A stretch of 64,000 nucleotides of DNA, from contig OY856186.1 in the NCBI GenBank assembly GCA_963693315.1, positions 280,792,346-280,856,345 on the forward strand, written 5' to 3'. The notes beneath the pieces are model-generated. The model searched no databases. It was given only the letters and a program-made list of their open reading frames with translations, and was not told the origin of the DNA. Origin of the DNA: Diogma glabrata. Its lineage: Eukaryota; Arthropoda; Insecta; Diptera; Cylindrotomidae. The position numbers and the translations under genes are program-made. Below are positions 21,645 to 34,300 of the stretch, piece after piece; position 1 is the stretch's first letter; each line of letters opens with the position of its first letter.

Positions 21645-23911
21645 CACCTATAGGGATGTACGAAATCCACATAAATACGCTAGAAGATCTTATAAACAAA
21701 CATAATGGATATAGTGTCGTAATGATGGGTAATTATAACATTCCAGGCTTTACATGGAATAGTGATGAAAACCATAAAACTCATTTACAAGGATCCCATA
21801 CCAATCATAATGTTAGAGAGGCGGCAAGCTTGTTAACCTTAAAAATGAACTCCTTAAATCTTTGTCAATATAACAATAATAAAAACATATATGGAAACAT
21901 TTTAGACTTGGTCTTTTCTGACCAAATTCTGCAAATTAGTGAAAGTCTAGATCCACTAATGGAAATAGATCAAAGCCATAAATCAGTGGATGTTAATACA
22001 ACATTTCAATTGAAAATAACTTAAAATTCAGCAAAAATTTTTTGATTTCAACAATGCCAACTATCCAAAAATAATAAAAATATTATATGAACAAAACTGG
22101 TGTGAAATTATTAGTCAAAATGACACTGTTGACTCTGCATTAGACCAGTTCTATGAAATCGTAATAAAAACTATTGAAAAATTTGTTCCAGTCAAAAATA
22201 TTCACTCATCTAGCTTCCCAACATGGTATACGAATGAACTTAAAGAAGCAATTTTTACAAAAAAGGCTGCACAAAGTGCCGCAAGAGTCTCAGCATAGAG
22301 ATGATAGGGCTGTTTTCATAAAACAACGATCAACTTGCAAGCAGCTAACAAAAAGAGATTAAGCAAAAGATTAATGACACAGAAAAAAATTTATCGAATA
22401 ACAGTAAAGCTTTTTGGAATCTAGTAAATATGGATAAAAAGAACAGAATACCGTGTGAAATGAGATGTAATGGGACAGTAGCAGACAATGGTGAAGATAT
22501 ATCTAACCTATTAGCTTTCAAAAAGTATACACTGATGCTAAGTTGAAAACTTATAATAACATAACTCCAAACCGTGGATTCCGTTTTGAGAGCATTATTT
22601 TTACAGAAGAAGAGATCATTGATGCAATAATCAAATTAAAAACTGAAACATCGCCAGGACCAGATGGTTTACATCCAAATTTTATAAAAAAAATCAGTAA
22701 CTTCAATAGCTATGCCCTTAACAAAAATCTTCAAAAGGTCAGTATCAGAGGGAATTTTTCCGGAAGTTCTTAAAAAGAGTTATATAATACCAGTGCATAA
22801 GTCAGGAGCAAAGAATGATGTGACAAACTATAGACTAATTACAATCTTAAACTCAATCGCCAAAATATTTGAATCATTGGTTTATAATAAGTTGTCTTCT
22901 TATTTGAGTAAATTCATAATAGAACAACAGCATGGCTCAACGACTAATAAATCAACACTTACGACAATATGACAAACTGCAAAACTACGTATCTAAAGAA
23001 ATTATAGCTAAATCTGGTGCTCCCCAAAGGTCTCACCTAGCATCTCTTCTCTATATAATATACATAAATGATATTAAAAATGTTATTAGGCATTCTAAAT
23101 TCAGCTTTACATAGATGATATGAAACTCTATAAGGAGGTCGCCACCGAAAAAGACCTGAAGATGCTAAATGACGATTTAAACCGAGTGGTACAGTGGAAT
23201 AAAGTGAATGGCCTTGCCTTCAATGCGGATAAATGTAAAATTTTAATCTTTAGTTTAAAAAATGTAAATGTTTCTTATAACTTTTACGTGAACGAAATTA
23301 AATGGCAATATGTTGAATTTGTTAAAGATTTAGGTGTCATTTTTGACACCAAACTTGAATTTAAGGAACACATACTTTACATAATAAGCAATGCAAGAAG
23401 ATCACTCTGGATGGTAAAACATCACGCAAAAAGTTTTACTAAAACTGAATCACTAAAGCTTGTCTATAATGCAACTGTGAAATCGATTCTCATGTATGCA
23501 TCAACTGTATGGTCACCATCAAATCAGTATTTAATTTATAGCCTAGAAAAATTACAAAATAATTTTTTGCGATTTATGTCATTTAAAATTAATAAACCAA
23601 TGTCAAGATTCAGCCTTGATTACACTGAAGCTTGCAAACTTGAGTCAAATAGACATTTCCAAGATTTGGTTTGCTTATATAAAATTTTTAACAATCTAAT
23701 GCACTCTACAAATCTATAAACTCAGTTTAATTTTTATGTTCCAGCCAGAAATCTTAGAAATAGTTTAGTAGTTTTCCAACCACCTGTTTTATACAAAACT
23801 CTAGCAGATAAATCAACTGTTCACAAACTTAGCGCATTGGCAAACACTAACTCAACTTGGATGGATTTCTTTCATCTCTCATATAACATATTCAGAAAAG
23901 AGGCTGGGTAA
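21645..23911 (+). pseudogene. Jockey/CR1-like LINE with endonuclease and RT remnants
   Basis: 21656-22021 encodes the C-terminal half of an exonuclease-endonuclease-phosphatase domain (VVMMGNYNIPGFTW, NILDLVFSDQ). The RT follows in changing frames: ETSPGPDGLHPNFIKK (~22640), PEVLKKSYIIPVHKSGAKND (~22770), TNYRLITILNSIAKIFESLV. Then a gap: after NKSTLTTI the next recognisable part is GAPQRSHLASLLYIIYINDI (~23010) and the catalytic box YIDDMKLYKEV (~23106; the usual Ala is Ile). The deletion removed motif A (the AFD aspartate). The 199-codon block at 23120-23719 is the thumb region; after one stop the homology continues to SWMDFFHLS-type sequence at 23880-23911. It is inactive, with at least five disruptions. 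Confidence 0.85.
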
Positions 23912-24066
23912 AATATTAAAAAATACACATGAAGAACATGTTTTCATTTCTATTGAAACAAAACTTTTGCTTAATAAATAAAATGAACTAATTAACTTAC
24001 TATATTGAATTGAAATAATTAATTTAATAAATAAATAAAATAATATAATGATAATAAATAACAATA

Positions 24067-24620
24067 CGACCATTTCATATTAAATCGAGAGGAAAAAGCA
24101 AAAATCTTAGGTGACCATTTCCGATTTGTCTGAAAATGCGTTAATAGATTCGTCTCGTAAAAAAAAACTAATTTGACCGAAAAAATTCAATAAGTGGTTT
24201 TTCATGAGATATCACCATACAAAGTTTCGCGAAAATCGCGAAAAATCAAAAGAGGAGTCAAATTCAAAAACTCACAGCTCTTTCATTTTTTATCCGATTT
24301 ACGTCAACAGTATATCGTTGGAAAGGTAATTTAGTTTACTTTAAGATAAATTATTCAAAATTTATTGTTGCTTAACAAAAAGTGGTCAAAATGTGAGTTT
24401 TAATATATTTTCAACCTTCGGCTCAAAACCTTACCTTTAATTTTTTTTTTTAAAGGTCAACAAATTGTCTTTTCAACGATATACTGTTCTTGATGGTTTC
24501 TTGATTTGTTAGGTTTTTATTGAGTTTTTTATGTGATATGCCATGAATTTTCAGTACAAAGTTTTACCGCATGAGTAAAAAATCGAACATATTCTCTATT
24601 CGGTCACAGATAATTAACTT
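24067..24620 (+). repeat. Left terminal inverted repeat of the 6.4-kb element
   Basis: Pairs with 29896-30447. Differences are scattered substitutions and small indels in the poly-A/T parts. No coding is seen in it. Confidence 0.9.
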
Positions 24621-25019
24621 CGCTCTTTGGCAATATTGATTGTTTCGACAAAATCTATATTTAATCGATACAGGTGAATGACCTCTCACGTAACCTTTGA
24701 CCTCTAAGTTAAATAAAATATCGATTTTATTATCTGTATGAATACACTATTTATTTATTTATTTAATCAACGATGGCAAACAGCCGAGACCCAATTCTTG
24801 CCCAGTAGTAACACAAATCATAAGACTATTAAGAACATTAGAAAAATACAAATACATATATAGTAAAAGAAAATTAATTAAAAAATTAAACAAACTAAAA
24901 ATTAAAAAAACACAGAACAGGAAATGATATGATTTAGTTTATTTTTTTTTCGATCTGTAAATAGTGTTATGCAAAATGGTTTCTTTAAATTCTGTTTAAT
25001 TAATTAATTTAAAGATTGT

Positions 25020-25519
25020 AAAATCATTCGAAGCTGAGAATCTTGAGACTTAAATTTCTTTGTCGTTGATTGGAGTAAAGCAGTGAAATTTTTGTGTTCC
25101 TGCGATAGTTGACACTTTGTCGAATTTGTTTTCAAATCTCTTTTCCATTTTCTTGTATTCTCCTTCCGGACAAAAACGAAAGGCAATGGCCGAGTCTTTG
25201 TTCGAAATGGCCCATTGGTAGAGTTCTTTTGCAGTTGTTATATGGCCTTCGAATTTTTTCGGGAGACTAGCTCTTGTTGCGTTGCGCTTAAAGGCTCTTC
25301 CAATACCATCGCAAAGCCCCTTTCCATGCGCCGTGGCAAAGAAATGCCATTCAACATCGAAATTATGGGCCTTTCTATGTTGACACAATTGAAAGAACTT
25401 TTTTTGTTTTTGTACTGCGAAGCTGCTCCATGCGAAAAGAAGTATATTTTTGTGACGAATTGAAAAGTCTCATCGAAGAATTTAAAAAGTTCCTGCTGAA
25501 ATCGGTATACTGCTTCATA
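25020..25519 (-). pseudogene. C-terminal part of transposon protein (FFSHGAASQYKNKK / WHFFATAHGKG family)
   Basis: Reverse-strand reading begins at YEAVYRFQQELFKFF at the edge of the nested insertion (25517) and continues to YFFSHGAASQYKNKKSSFNC. After a -1/+1 slip it gives HNFDVEWHFFATAHGKGLCD, then GIGRAFKRNATRASLPKKF, TTAKELYQWA and HCFTPINDKEI, then a stop and decayed sequence to about 25020. From memory, an SDGxxxQYKN...WHFFATSHGKGxxDGxGGxxKR signature recurs in uncharacterised repeat proteins of invertebrates and may be an RNase H-like integrase/transposase core; that function is inference. In this copy the usual Asp of FFSDG is His, so it is probably dead even apart from the breaks. 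The upstream part lies at 29033-29296. Confidence 0.7.
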
Positions 25520-26011
25520 CACGCAAAGAAATAATGTGCTTTATTAACAAAAAAGCAAAGCTAATTTATCAAAAAAATTGTTACAAATTCAACTTACTTG
25601 TGACTTTGCTAATAGTACAAATTTCGAAATGTAAAATTATCTTATGCAAAAGTAAGTTTGAATAATTTATAATTTTTCTTATTTTACTAAATGCGAAGCT
25701 AACTCAACTTAATTAAATGTGTATATAGCAAATCCATAAAGTAAAATGATCTAGCTTCTAATAACTACATTGCACCAAAATTGTTGAGAAAACAACACAT
25801 TTAAAAGTAAAATTAACTTTATGATGAAGTGAAGTTTCTTCAAGCCTGAGAAGTAGAATTAACTATATTTCAAAGTGTAAATTGCACGACAGTGAGTTAA
25901 ATTATCGTAACATCCAAGATAGATTTAAGTATGAACAGAAGTTGGCAAAGCGTTGTTATCTAGTTAAATTAGCGAATGCTAGAGTAATATTTATAAATTT
26001 AATTATTTATG

Positions 26012-26246
26012 TAGTTATAATGAAAACTAAGTCATTATCAGTTCAAAATTTTTGGATTTTATTTTTCCAAATATATTTTTGATTTCTAAGAGATCTTCTT
26101 CAGGGAAGAACTTTCTTTAAACAATCTAGTTTAAAGAAGATCTTTTATAGATCCTGGAGAAGATCTTTTAGAGATTGAAATTATATTTGAAAAAATAAAA
26201 TCAAAAATTTTTAAAGTTTTAAAGGTTTAGTTTTTATTATAACCCC
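26012..26246. repeat. Imperfect ~100-bp-arm hairpin
   Basis: Arms 26012-26115 and 26145-26246 are inverted copies with differences (AGTTATAATGAAAACTAA versus GTTATAATAAAAACTAA; AAGAGATCTTCTTCAGG versus CCTGGAGAAGATCTTTTAG). The centre repeats GAAGATCTT. Probably a small MITE or part of the enclosing element. Confidence 0.7.
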
Positions 26247-26253
26247 AAATATA

Positions 26254-26965
26254 ATGTAGATGACCCATATGTATGTAGATGACCCATAAGCAATTTATGA
26301 GATGTCAGCTGTATGTGGAAGAACTATATACAACAATATTTTTTGATGTTATCAATGGGTTTTAGGTTTACTTCAAACAATTTCCAGTTTGGAATTTGGC
26401 CGAAGCGTCGAAATAAACACTAATTTAAAATAATTTACATATAATTTAAAATAGACCCTCCCATTCCCAATTTAGTTATATTAAGATCAAATATAAAATA
26501 TAATTTATATATTATAATTTTTCTATTTTGGATTCGATTTCTATTGAAAAATGTTAAATCCTTAGTGTATTAATAATGTCTTTTCAGAAGAAACCATCAA
26601 GACGTTAGGTCTTGAATGACAACCAAACTACGATGAATTTTTATTTATACTCAAACCCTTTGATAAAATTTCAACTTTTAAAAACCATAGTATCTTATCT
26701 GATGTTTCTAAGCCAAATGATATTTTTGGATGTTTGGCACAATTCATAATTATTGCAAAGATTATTATATAATCCTTATGGAAATTGAACATAGAATGGG
26801 ATGAACACTTTCCGCACAAATCTTTAACAAACTGGAAATTGTTTGAAGTAAACCTAAAACCCATTGATAACATCAAAAAATATTGTTGTATATAGTTCTT
26901 CCACATACAGCTGACATCTCATAAATTGCTTATGGGTCATCTACATACATATGGGTCATCTACAT
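26254..26965. repeat. Perfect 137-bp inverted repeat with 438-bp spacer
   Basis: 26254-26390 and 26829-26965 are exact reverse complements by eye. Each arm also contains a short direct duplication ATGTAGATGACCCATA. Absence of differences in an otherwise decayed region implies recent duplication or an assembly fold-back. The spacer holds a 92-codon reverse frame extending into the right arm (26628-26906), not recognised. Confidence 0.9.
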
Positions 26966-28713
26966 CATATCTACATCAGGTGTATTGATAATAAATAAAA
27001 ACAATAATGTTTTTTTCCCACCTTATTTGTGCTAAGTCTCGTGTTATTCCACTAATTGCTGTAATAATAAAATAATATGTAGTCTTAATTTTTACTTAAT
27101 AATAATAATCTTTACTATAACTATACCTCGTTTGGAATTGTGCGCAACACTGCTTGTATCCAAATTGTTATCGTGCTTATTCAGAAGGTGATTTCTAATT
27201 ATACGTGGCTTGATCTAAGATCCTCACAAAATCCTGTAGATAAATTTCTTCAAGAATTAGAACATCATAAACTTTTATGGAATAGTTCGCAGTTTTTATA
27301 CCGCCATCATATGGATTTAAAGAAGAATTCGTTAAATAACTGAATGAGCTTAATTAAAAAAAAATAGATGTCTATATTTTCAAAAACTTTTCTAAACTGT
27401 CAGAAATTGATAACGTGTCTGAACTATCATAATCACTTTCAAACTCCTAAAATAAATAAAATCAAATACAAAGTAGTATTTATGTGTATAATATGATTTT
27501 TAAAATATGGAAACTTACCAGTTCTAATATAGTGTGTTCTTCTTGAAATTTCTTAATCTACGATGATACGAAGAATATTTTCGGCCAAACTTAGTGTGGT
27601 ACAGTGGAAACAATTCTTGTTCATTTTTATGTTCAGACAAATTTATCATTTATTCACGTGTCACAATGTGATCTATAAAATTTTAATGGTTGGTATCAAT
27701 AAAAAATAGTATAATTTATAGATATACCATCTAGCTATATATATTTTATTCAGTATGTATTGTATACTTCTGTGGATTTTGTGTTATTTAAATTTTTGTT
27801 TTGATTTAAATTTGATTTTTTTAAATATTACACCGCCAATGTGGTGCATTTATCAACTCGGCATTTATTAAACAATGTTATAAATTGTATTGGATTTCGA
27901 GGACAAAATTGGCGTAATCTTAAAAACAAATTCAGTAAAATTCAAATAACACAAACGCTCGATTAAGAAGACAAGTGTTAAGCTTAAAAACTAGAACAAA
28001 ACATAAAGATTTTTAATGCAAAAAAGATAGTCGATTATCAATTTTTACATGCAAATAACTGTTTATGGATAATGTTGAACATTATATTTGCCAATCGCTA
28101 TGTAACATAAACTTTTTGTTTATTTGTTAAAAATAAAATTCACTTACTTTGTTCACTACTAAATTTTGATTTCAATATTTCATGTTATGAGATATCCACC
28201 ACAATAAAAATAAAATACTAGAAATAATTTTAAATTAATATTGATTTAATTAAAGATAAATATTAACACTCAATACCACACTTTGTCACGATTAAACGAA
28301 ATGTGGTAAAATTTTACGAAATCATAATGGTGATCAATTCGGTTAATTTAAATATTCTGCTAAAGTTAGTTTAGCATAAAATAATAATTTTTACTTATTT
28401 CTAAGTGAATTTACACATATATTTGTTGGTTTATATTTATCATCTATATACTCATAGATGACTGTTCCTTTTTTATTAAGAGAATTTAACTTAATAGATA
28501 TGTTATTTTACTTAATTGTTAAGTGAATATAACATATATATTTAATAGTTTAATAATAATATTGTTTTGACTGTCGTCTATTTTGCTATTAAGATTTCCA
28601 TAAAACGGAGCATTTTTATACTTAGTTACTAATTGAATTGATCATGTCGATTAGTAATTTCTAGATTAAGGTGACTACTAACCTATCACCACGTTAACTT
28701 TACAAAGGCTTAT

Positions 28714-28995
28714 AAATTGAAATTGTTGATTTAACTTAAATATTGTTCAAGTTAAGCCTATCATGTCAGGTCGTATTAGCATAAGCATTGTCAACTTAAC
28801 AATTTTGGAGAAGTAAAACAAAATTTTAAAATTAAAATATTTTTTTTTTTGTTAATACAGCAAAAAAAAGATTTCGGTTTTAAATTTTGGTTTTACTTTT
28901 CCAAATTTGTTAAGTTGACAATGCTTATGCTAATACGACTTGACATGAATAGGTTAACTTAAACAAAATTTAAGTTAAATCAACAATTTCAATTT
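28714..28995. mobile_element. Foldback MITE with ~118-bp arms
   Basis: 28714-28832 and about 28878-28995 are inverted copies (AAATTGAAATTGTTGATTTA at one end, its complement at the other; TAGCATAAGCATTGTCAACT inside). The arms have diverged by scattered differences. The spacer is poly-A/T. It abuts the right end of the TA-flanked insertion. Confidence 0.8.
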
Positions 28996-29032
28996 TACTT
29001 AGCGCAAGTACAACATTTTTTTTTTGCGTGTA

Positions 29033-29296
29033 GTTGTGCATCAGACTCTCGGCAATTATCAGAAGACTTTTGAACTTTAACTAATCTCTCTCATCTTTGA
29101 AATAAATCGCAAACGGATGAAGTGTAACCTGCTGCTGGTTCCAATGTACTGATTGTACTTCGTCCTTAAAAAGTTTCGCATTTAATATAAAATGGTAGAT
29201 CCAACCAATTTTTCGAATCGATTGGAGATGAATATATACCTGAATAACACAGTGATAATTAAATGCCTGAATAACACAGTCATAATAAAATGGCAT
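29033..29296 (-). pseudogene. Upstream part of the same transposon protein, displaced by the nested insertion
   Basis: Reverse-strand reading gives AKLFKDEVQSVHWNQQQVTL then HPFAIYFKDERD, a stop, and LKFKSLLIIAESLMHN up to the insertion edge. The (D/E)xxQSxHWNQxQxTLHP segment is the expected upstream neighbour of the FFSDG block in this family (from memory). Joining across the 25520-29030 insertion with one TA copy retained keeps the frame (…LMHN then YEAVYRF…). The N-terminal portion further upstream is not recognisable. Confidence 0.65.
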
Positions 29297-29593
29297 TTCA
29301 TGTTTGGCTCAGCACACAACATTTTGATAAAATATTTATTTAATATAATTTTATTAAAATAATAATTTTATTAAAATAATATTTTACATTTATAGCACTA
29401 GCACTTATTTTTAATTTAATTTTATTCCTAAAAAATATTTTTTGTCACTTATATTGTTTTTATTTAACTCTAAAAAGATATTTTAACTAATTATTCTTAA
29501 AGACCAATTTTTACTGAATCTAAATTTGAACAAACTAATTTATTAAAATTTATAAAATTTACACTTTCTACCGTAATTTCTTGGTGGAATTGC

Positions 29594-29687
29594 ATTTTAA
29601 TAATTAAAAACTTTTTAATATTTAATTTTATTCCACCTCCGTGGAATAAAATTAAATATTAAAAAGTTTTTTAATTATTATTAAAAT
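29594..29687. repeat. 94-bp AT hairpin with CTCC loop
   Basis: The left arm ends TTTAATTTTATTCCAC and the right arm starts GTGGAATAAAATTAAA, with a 4-base loop at 29637-29640. The arms pair over about 43-47 bases with two small indels. Confidence 0.85.
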
Positions 29688-29895
29688 TTATTTTTTCTTA
29701 TCCTAAGTTCTTAAGAAATTGTTTTTATTTTTGAGAGGGAGAGAGATAAAGAGAATTAAAAATAAATAGACATTTCAAAAGGAACAAATAATATTAGCGC
29801 CTCGTGGCTCTAACCTTTTACATTTTTAATCGTTTCAGCATGTTGTTACTTTTTGGGATTTTTTGTTTTTAGAGGTTAAAGAAAAAAGGGATATT

Positions 29896-30447
29896 TAGTT
29901 AGTTATCTGTGACCGAATAGAGAATATGGTCGATTTTTTACTCATTCGGTAAAACTTTGTACTGAAAATTCATGGCATACCCCATAAAAAACTGAATAAA
30001 ACCTAACAAATCAAGATACCATCAAAAACAGTATATCGTCGAAAAGGTAATTTGTATAACTTAAAAAAAAAAAAAATTAAATTAAAGGTAAGGTTTTAAG
30101 CCGAAGGGTGAAAATATATTAAAACTCACATTTTGACCACCTTTCGTTAGGCAACAATAAATTTTGAATAATTTATCTTAAAGTAAACTAAATTACCTTT
30201 CCAACGATATACTGTTGACGCGAATCGGATAAAAAATGAAAGAGCTGTGAATTTTTGAATTTGACTCCTTTTTTGATTTTTCCCGATTTTCGCGAAACTT
30301 TGTATGGTGATATCTCATGAAAAACCACTTATTAAATTTTTTCGGTCAAATTAGTTTTTTTTTCACGAGACGAATCTATTAACGCATTTTCAGACAAATC
30401 GGAAATGGTCACCTAAGACCCCCTCTCGATTTGATCTGAAAAGGTCG
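29896..30447 (-). repeat. Right terminal inverted repeat of the 6.4-kb element
   Basis: Reverse complement of 24067-24620. It begins at TTAGTTAGTTATCTGTGACC and ends at AAGGTCG. Confidence 0.9.
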
Positions 30448-30870
30448 AATATAATAATAAATAAAATAATAAATAAATAAAATAATATAAACGATATATA
30501 ACATAAATGTAAGATATATAACATATGTTAAATAATAAAACAATGTAAAAGGGAAGAAAAACCCGTTAATTTGAAATAAAAGAAAATAAAAATAAATTAA
30601 ATAAATTAAATGATTTAAATAAATTAATTAAATTAAATTTATTAAATAAATTAAATAAATTAAGCAAATTAAGCAAATTAAACAAGTTAAATAAATTAAA
30701 ATAAATTAAATAAATTGAATTAATTAAATAAATTAAACAAATTAAATAAACTCAAAAATTAAATAAATATAAATAAATTAAATAAATTATATAAATTAAA
30801 TAAATTACATAAATTAAATGATTTAAATAAATTTAAATAAATTTTATTGATAAATTTAATAAATTAACTC
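30448..30870. repeat. (TTAAATAAA)n array
   Basis: AAATAAATAAAAT runs, then TTAAATAAATT-like units with variants such as TTAAGCAAA, adjoining the right end of the 6.4-kb element. Confidence 0.85.
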
Positions 30871-31179
30871 AGCAATATTGCTGCTATGCTGCAATGAATG
30901 ATGTTCCTTGGTGATGATATGAGAGCACAGTATTAAGATATTTCAACTCAATACGTACTCCGTCCAATATGTGGAAACAGTACTCCATGCATGAACGAAT
31001 AAATGACTTGAAGCCCAAAAGAAGCTGGTGGCTATTGAGAAACTTTCAACAACGAAAAGGAGTAGTATAATAATTTTAATTTTTTTGTTTTCTCTAGGAA
31101 GCAATAACGTGTCAAGGAATATTCTATAACCAAAACTGTGTGTGTTACCGTTGACTAAATAGATCCCTAAGATAACAGC
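30871..31179. other. Short non-repetitive stretch without a gene
   Basis: The block at 30880-31070 is less AT-rich than its surroundings and could be a fragment of an unrecognised repeat. No reading frame of note. Confidence 0.4.
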
Positions 31180-31345
31180 TTAACTAGTGATATCTCGCTA
31201 TTATTGCCAGTGGTATGTTCTTTCTCATGTTAACTCATATGTAAATAGCAGGGATTGGAGTACGTGGGTTTGCACACCGGTAGATCGAAAAATAAAACAA
31301 AAAATTCACAAAGCAAAAAAGCTGATCCCTCAATTGGAAAAATTG
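31180..31345 (+). repeat. Dispersed repeat, copy 2
   Basis: Colinear with 10575-10730: AGTGATATCTCGCT, TTCTCATGTTAACTCATATG, AGCAGGGATTGGAGTACG, AGCTGATCCCTCAATT. Diverged; same orientation. Confidence 0.65.
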
Positions 31346-34300
31346 AATCAAATCAGGCCTTGAATAAAATAAGACAGGTGATTTTGAGTGTTGCTTACGT
31401 AGCGATAGCGATCCTATTCTAATCATTTAGGTATAAATTATATCACTTTGGTGAAATGTTTCAAACAAAAATGTTTTTGATTATATCCAAAACTAAATTA
31501 TGATATATCACAGTTCGCGAAGCATCGCCATTTCTATCTTTATAAGCAAAATTTATTACGCATATTCTTTCTTTATTAGTAAAACTTTTTCAACCTAAAT
31601 TTATCTAGACATAACACCAAAGTACAATTAATCATGTTCCAATGAAATACCAAATATAGAAGTTCTGATTTCTTCGTTTTAGTTTGTTTTATTTTGTAGA
31701 AAACATTTTCGACGTTTTTTTTAAGTTAAAAGAAAAACCTTAAAACCCCAAAATTTTTTTAAGGAACAAACGTTAACGTAAGTTTTGACAACAGGACAAC
31801 GAAAAAACAATTATTTATTGCCTAAGCTTTTCCCAATTTTTGTTTAACTTTGCATTAAAGAGAGCTTTACCGACAATTTGAATATTATTACTTCTATATG
31901 GATTTTCAATTTTGTTTTTCTCAGTATCCACTCTCTAAGCACCATAACGGCGATTTCATTTATAAAATCATAAAAATTCAAGTTATTTTAAACATTAATT
32001 TTTCATTACATTCATGAGCTCCCTACGTTTTGAATAATAAATTCATATATTCTGTGGTTTTTTTACGAACGCAAATAATTTTTTTTTCATTTTCAAATTT
32101 TCTATTTATTGTTCTTTTAGCTGTTCCGGTTTGGGATTAAAATTAAAATGAAAATTCAAAATTAGAAGAAGCAAAACAAAATATTCTACAGGCAAAAAAA
32201 AACTCTAAAACGGAAGTAAATATCCTTTTGAAATTTTAAATAGTAGCAAAAAAAATTTAAATTTTTTAACGATGTGTATTTAATTGTGGATAGAAATACT
32301 TTTAAATTCAACTTGCTTGAATCTAAAGGATTTACGGGAAACACGGTTTTCACAGACGGTTATCTATTCAGTAAAAATAAACAAAATGAAAACGTTTAAA
32401 TTTTGATTCTTTTAAATCCCTAAGACACCAAATTACTTTAAAAGTATAAAATCCTTAATCCTAATTTTCACCACAAAGAAGGAAAACAAAGTAATAAAAA
32501 GGCAAATTAGAAGATTGTTTCATTATTATTATCACTAATCTTATTTTAAATTTACTTTCCCTTACGTCTTATTACCGTTTATAATTTTGTTTTCATTTCT
32601 GGTTCTTATTTCATATAAAAAAGAAATGTGAGAAAAATTTCCTTCAAGACAAGTAATTTGTTGGTAATTCCATCTTACATAATAAACAAGTGATAACGGT
32701 TAAATACAGTTTGTGAACACGACAAGTGAAAAGACAATTATGCCTAAGAAGAAAACATATATCTTACTTTTAAATATATGGAGGATGAACCGGACGTCAA
32801 CTGACATCAATTTTTTTTTGTATTTCAACAACTGTGTATTCCTACAACTCAACAGCTAGCTCACTATGAAATAAAATTTTAATAAATGCAAATCAAATTA
32901 ATTTCTTTCCATTTAGGAGCTACTCACTTTTCCTTTTATTCTGTTTTGTTTTCATTTAAAAAAAAAATTAATTAAAAATATTTCGTGTTTGTGATGTATT
33001 TCAATGATTACGTTTCAGGTGAGAACACCGAATTTATGTTTTAACTAATTTCATTTTTTAAACCTTTTTTACTCTTATTCAAAGTTGATTGAGGTTTTTG
33101 TTGTGCTGTAGTTAAGTGGACGTAATTTAACTTTTCTTTTTGTTTGTCCTTTTTATGTTTTGCTTAGAATGAAATATTTTTATTCTTTTTATATATTCTC
33201 AGCATATTTTGCAATGTTTCCACTGTGTTTGTATATAAAATTTTATCTACCGTAAGAAATTGATGAAAACTTAATTGAATGGAACCGGTTCACTGCAAGC
33301 AAACTAAGGATGAAAACTTGTTTTAAATATTGAAATATCAATCTCAACCTTATTTTTACGGTGCCGCGTTTCTATTGTTTTTTTAGTGTTGATTGATTTC
33401 AACGAAAATTGATTGATTTATTTCTCTACCTATTCGATCGAATATAACACAATTTGGCTTTATTTTGAAATAAAAAATTGAAAATCTATTTAACCATGTT
33501 AATATTGCTTCGAACCTTTTTTGTTTTGTGTCGGTTATGAAGTATATCTACATTTATGATTTTAGGATGGATGAATTCGAAGAACTCAATTTTAATTTTA
33601 AATTGGGAAGTCAATTAGAATAATAATGACATAAAATTTTAGAACGGTAACGAAATTTTATTATATTTTGATTTTGAAATTGGTAAAAAGAATTAAAAAT
33701 CTCAACATTCGGTTCCAATTACCTTCATTAATTTTTGTGATAAACCTTCACACTACAAAACAATCTATCTCGGTACAACAACATTACAACTTAGTTTCAA
33801 AAACTTTTCAAGGTAATAATAAAAATAAAATATAAAAACCACAAAACCCTTACTAAATTAAAGATAAAAGATGAGATGATTTTTTGTTAAACCTAAAACT
33901 TAACTCAACTTGAGTTAGGAAAAAGAATGTGAAAAACAATGTAATTATTATCCTTATCGATCGAAATAAAAATAAAATTCTTTACCATAAAAAACCATCA
34001 AAATATTTTCTAACCATATCCAACACAAAAAAAAAACAAATAAATAAAATAAAAATGAATTAGAATAGGAAAAACGTATACGGAAAATTATTACCAAAAA
34101 GAAAAATCTAGCTTAATATAATTGTTATGGTTTTGTTTTGTTTTTTTTTGGGGGACTTTTTGGTAAAAACAATACCCTCCTTGTTTGCTTTTTGTTTTTA
34201 TTTTTAAAACAAAAACAACTAAACAGAAGACATATTTTCGCAACATTGAATGCTGTTTTTTTCAAGTTTTTGTTTGGGTAAGCTTATACATACTGATATC

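Larger units (their letters stand above)
25520..29030. mobile_element. 3.5-kb TA-flanked insertion nested in the transposon gene
   Basis: The left edge is TA then CACGCAAAGAAATAATGTG. The right edge is AACATTTTTTTTTTGCGTG then TA. The ends are inverted over about 18 bp with three mismatches. TA at 25518-25519 and 29031-29032 is the apparent target duplication. Removing the segment rejoins a reading frame, which strongly supports insertion. It carries three internal palindromes (26012-26246, 26254-26965, 28714-28995), so it may be a composite of several nested elements. A 67-codon frame at 27140-27343 and a 92-codon reverse frame at 26628-26906 are not recognised. Confidence 0.75.
24067..30447. 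mobile_element. 6.4-kb DNA transposon with ~550-bp terminal inverted repeats
   Basis: 24067-24620 and 29896-30447 are reverse complements over ~550 bp with modest divergence. Shared blocks include AAATCGAGAGG, TAGGTGACCATTTCCGATTT, CATGAGATATCACCATACAA and ATTCTCTATTCGGTCACAGA. The outermost shared bases are CGACC/GGTCG. Flanks are AT-rich and similar (AATA), so a target duplication cannot be defined. The interior holds a reverse-strand gene of an uncharacterised transposon family, disrupted by a nested 3.5-kb insertion. Without that insertion the element would be about 2.9 kb. Confidence 0.9.

Noticed and set aside
27140..27343. 67-codon frame, possibly a captured exon
   Set aside because: No recognisable domain, no splice-site support that I could judge, and it lies inside a nested transposon.
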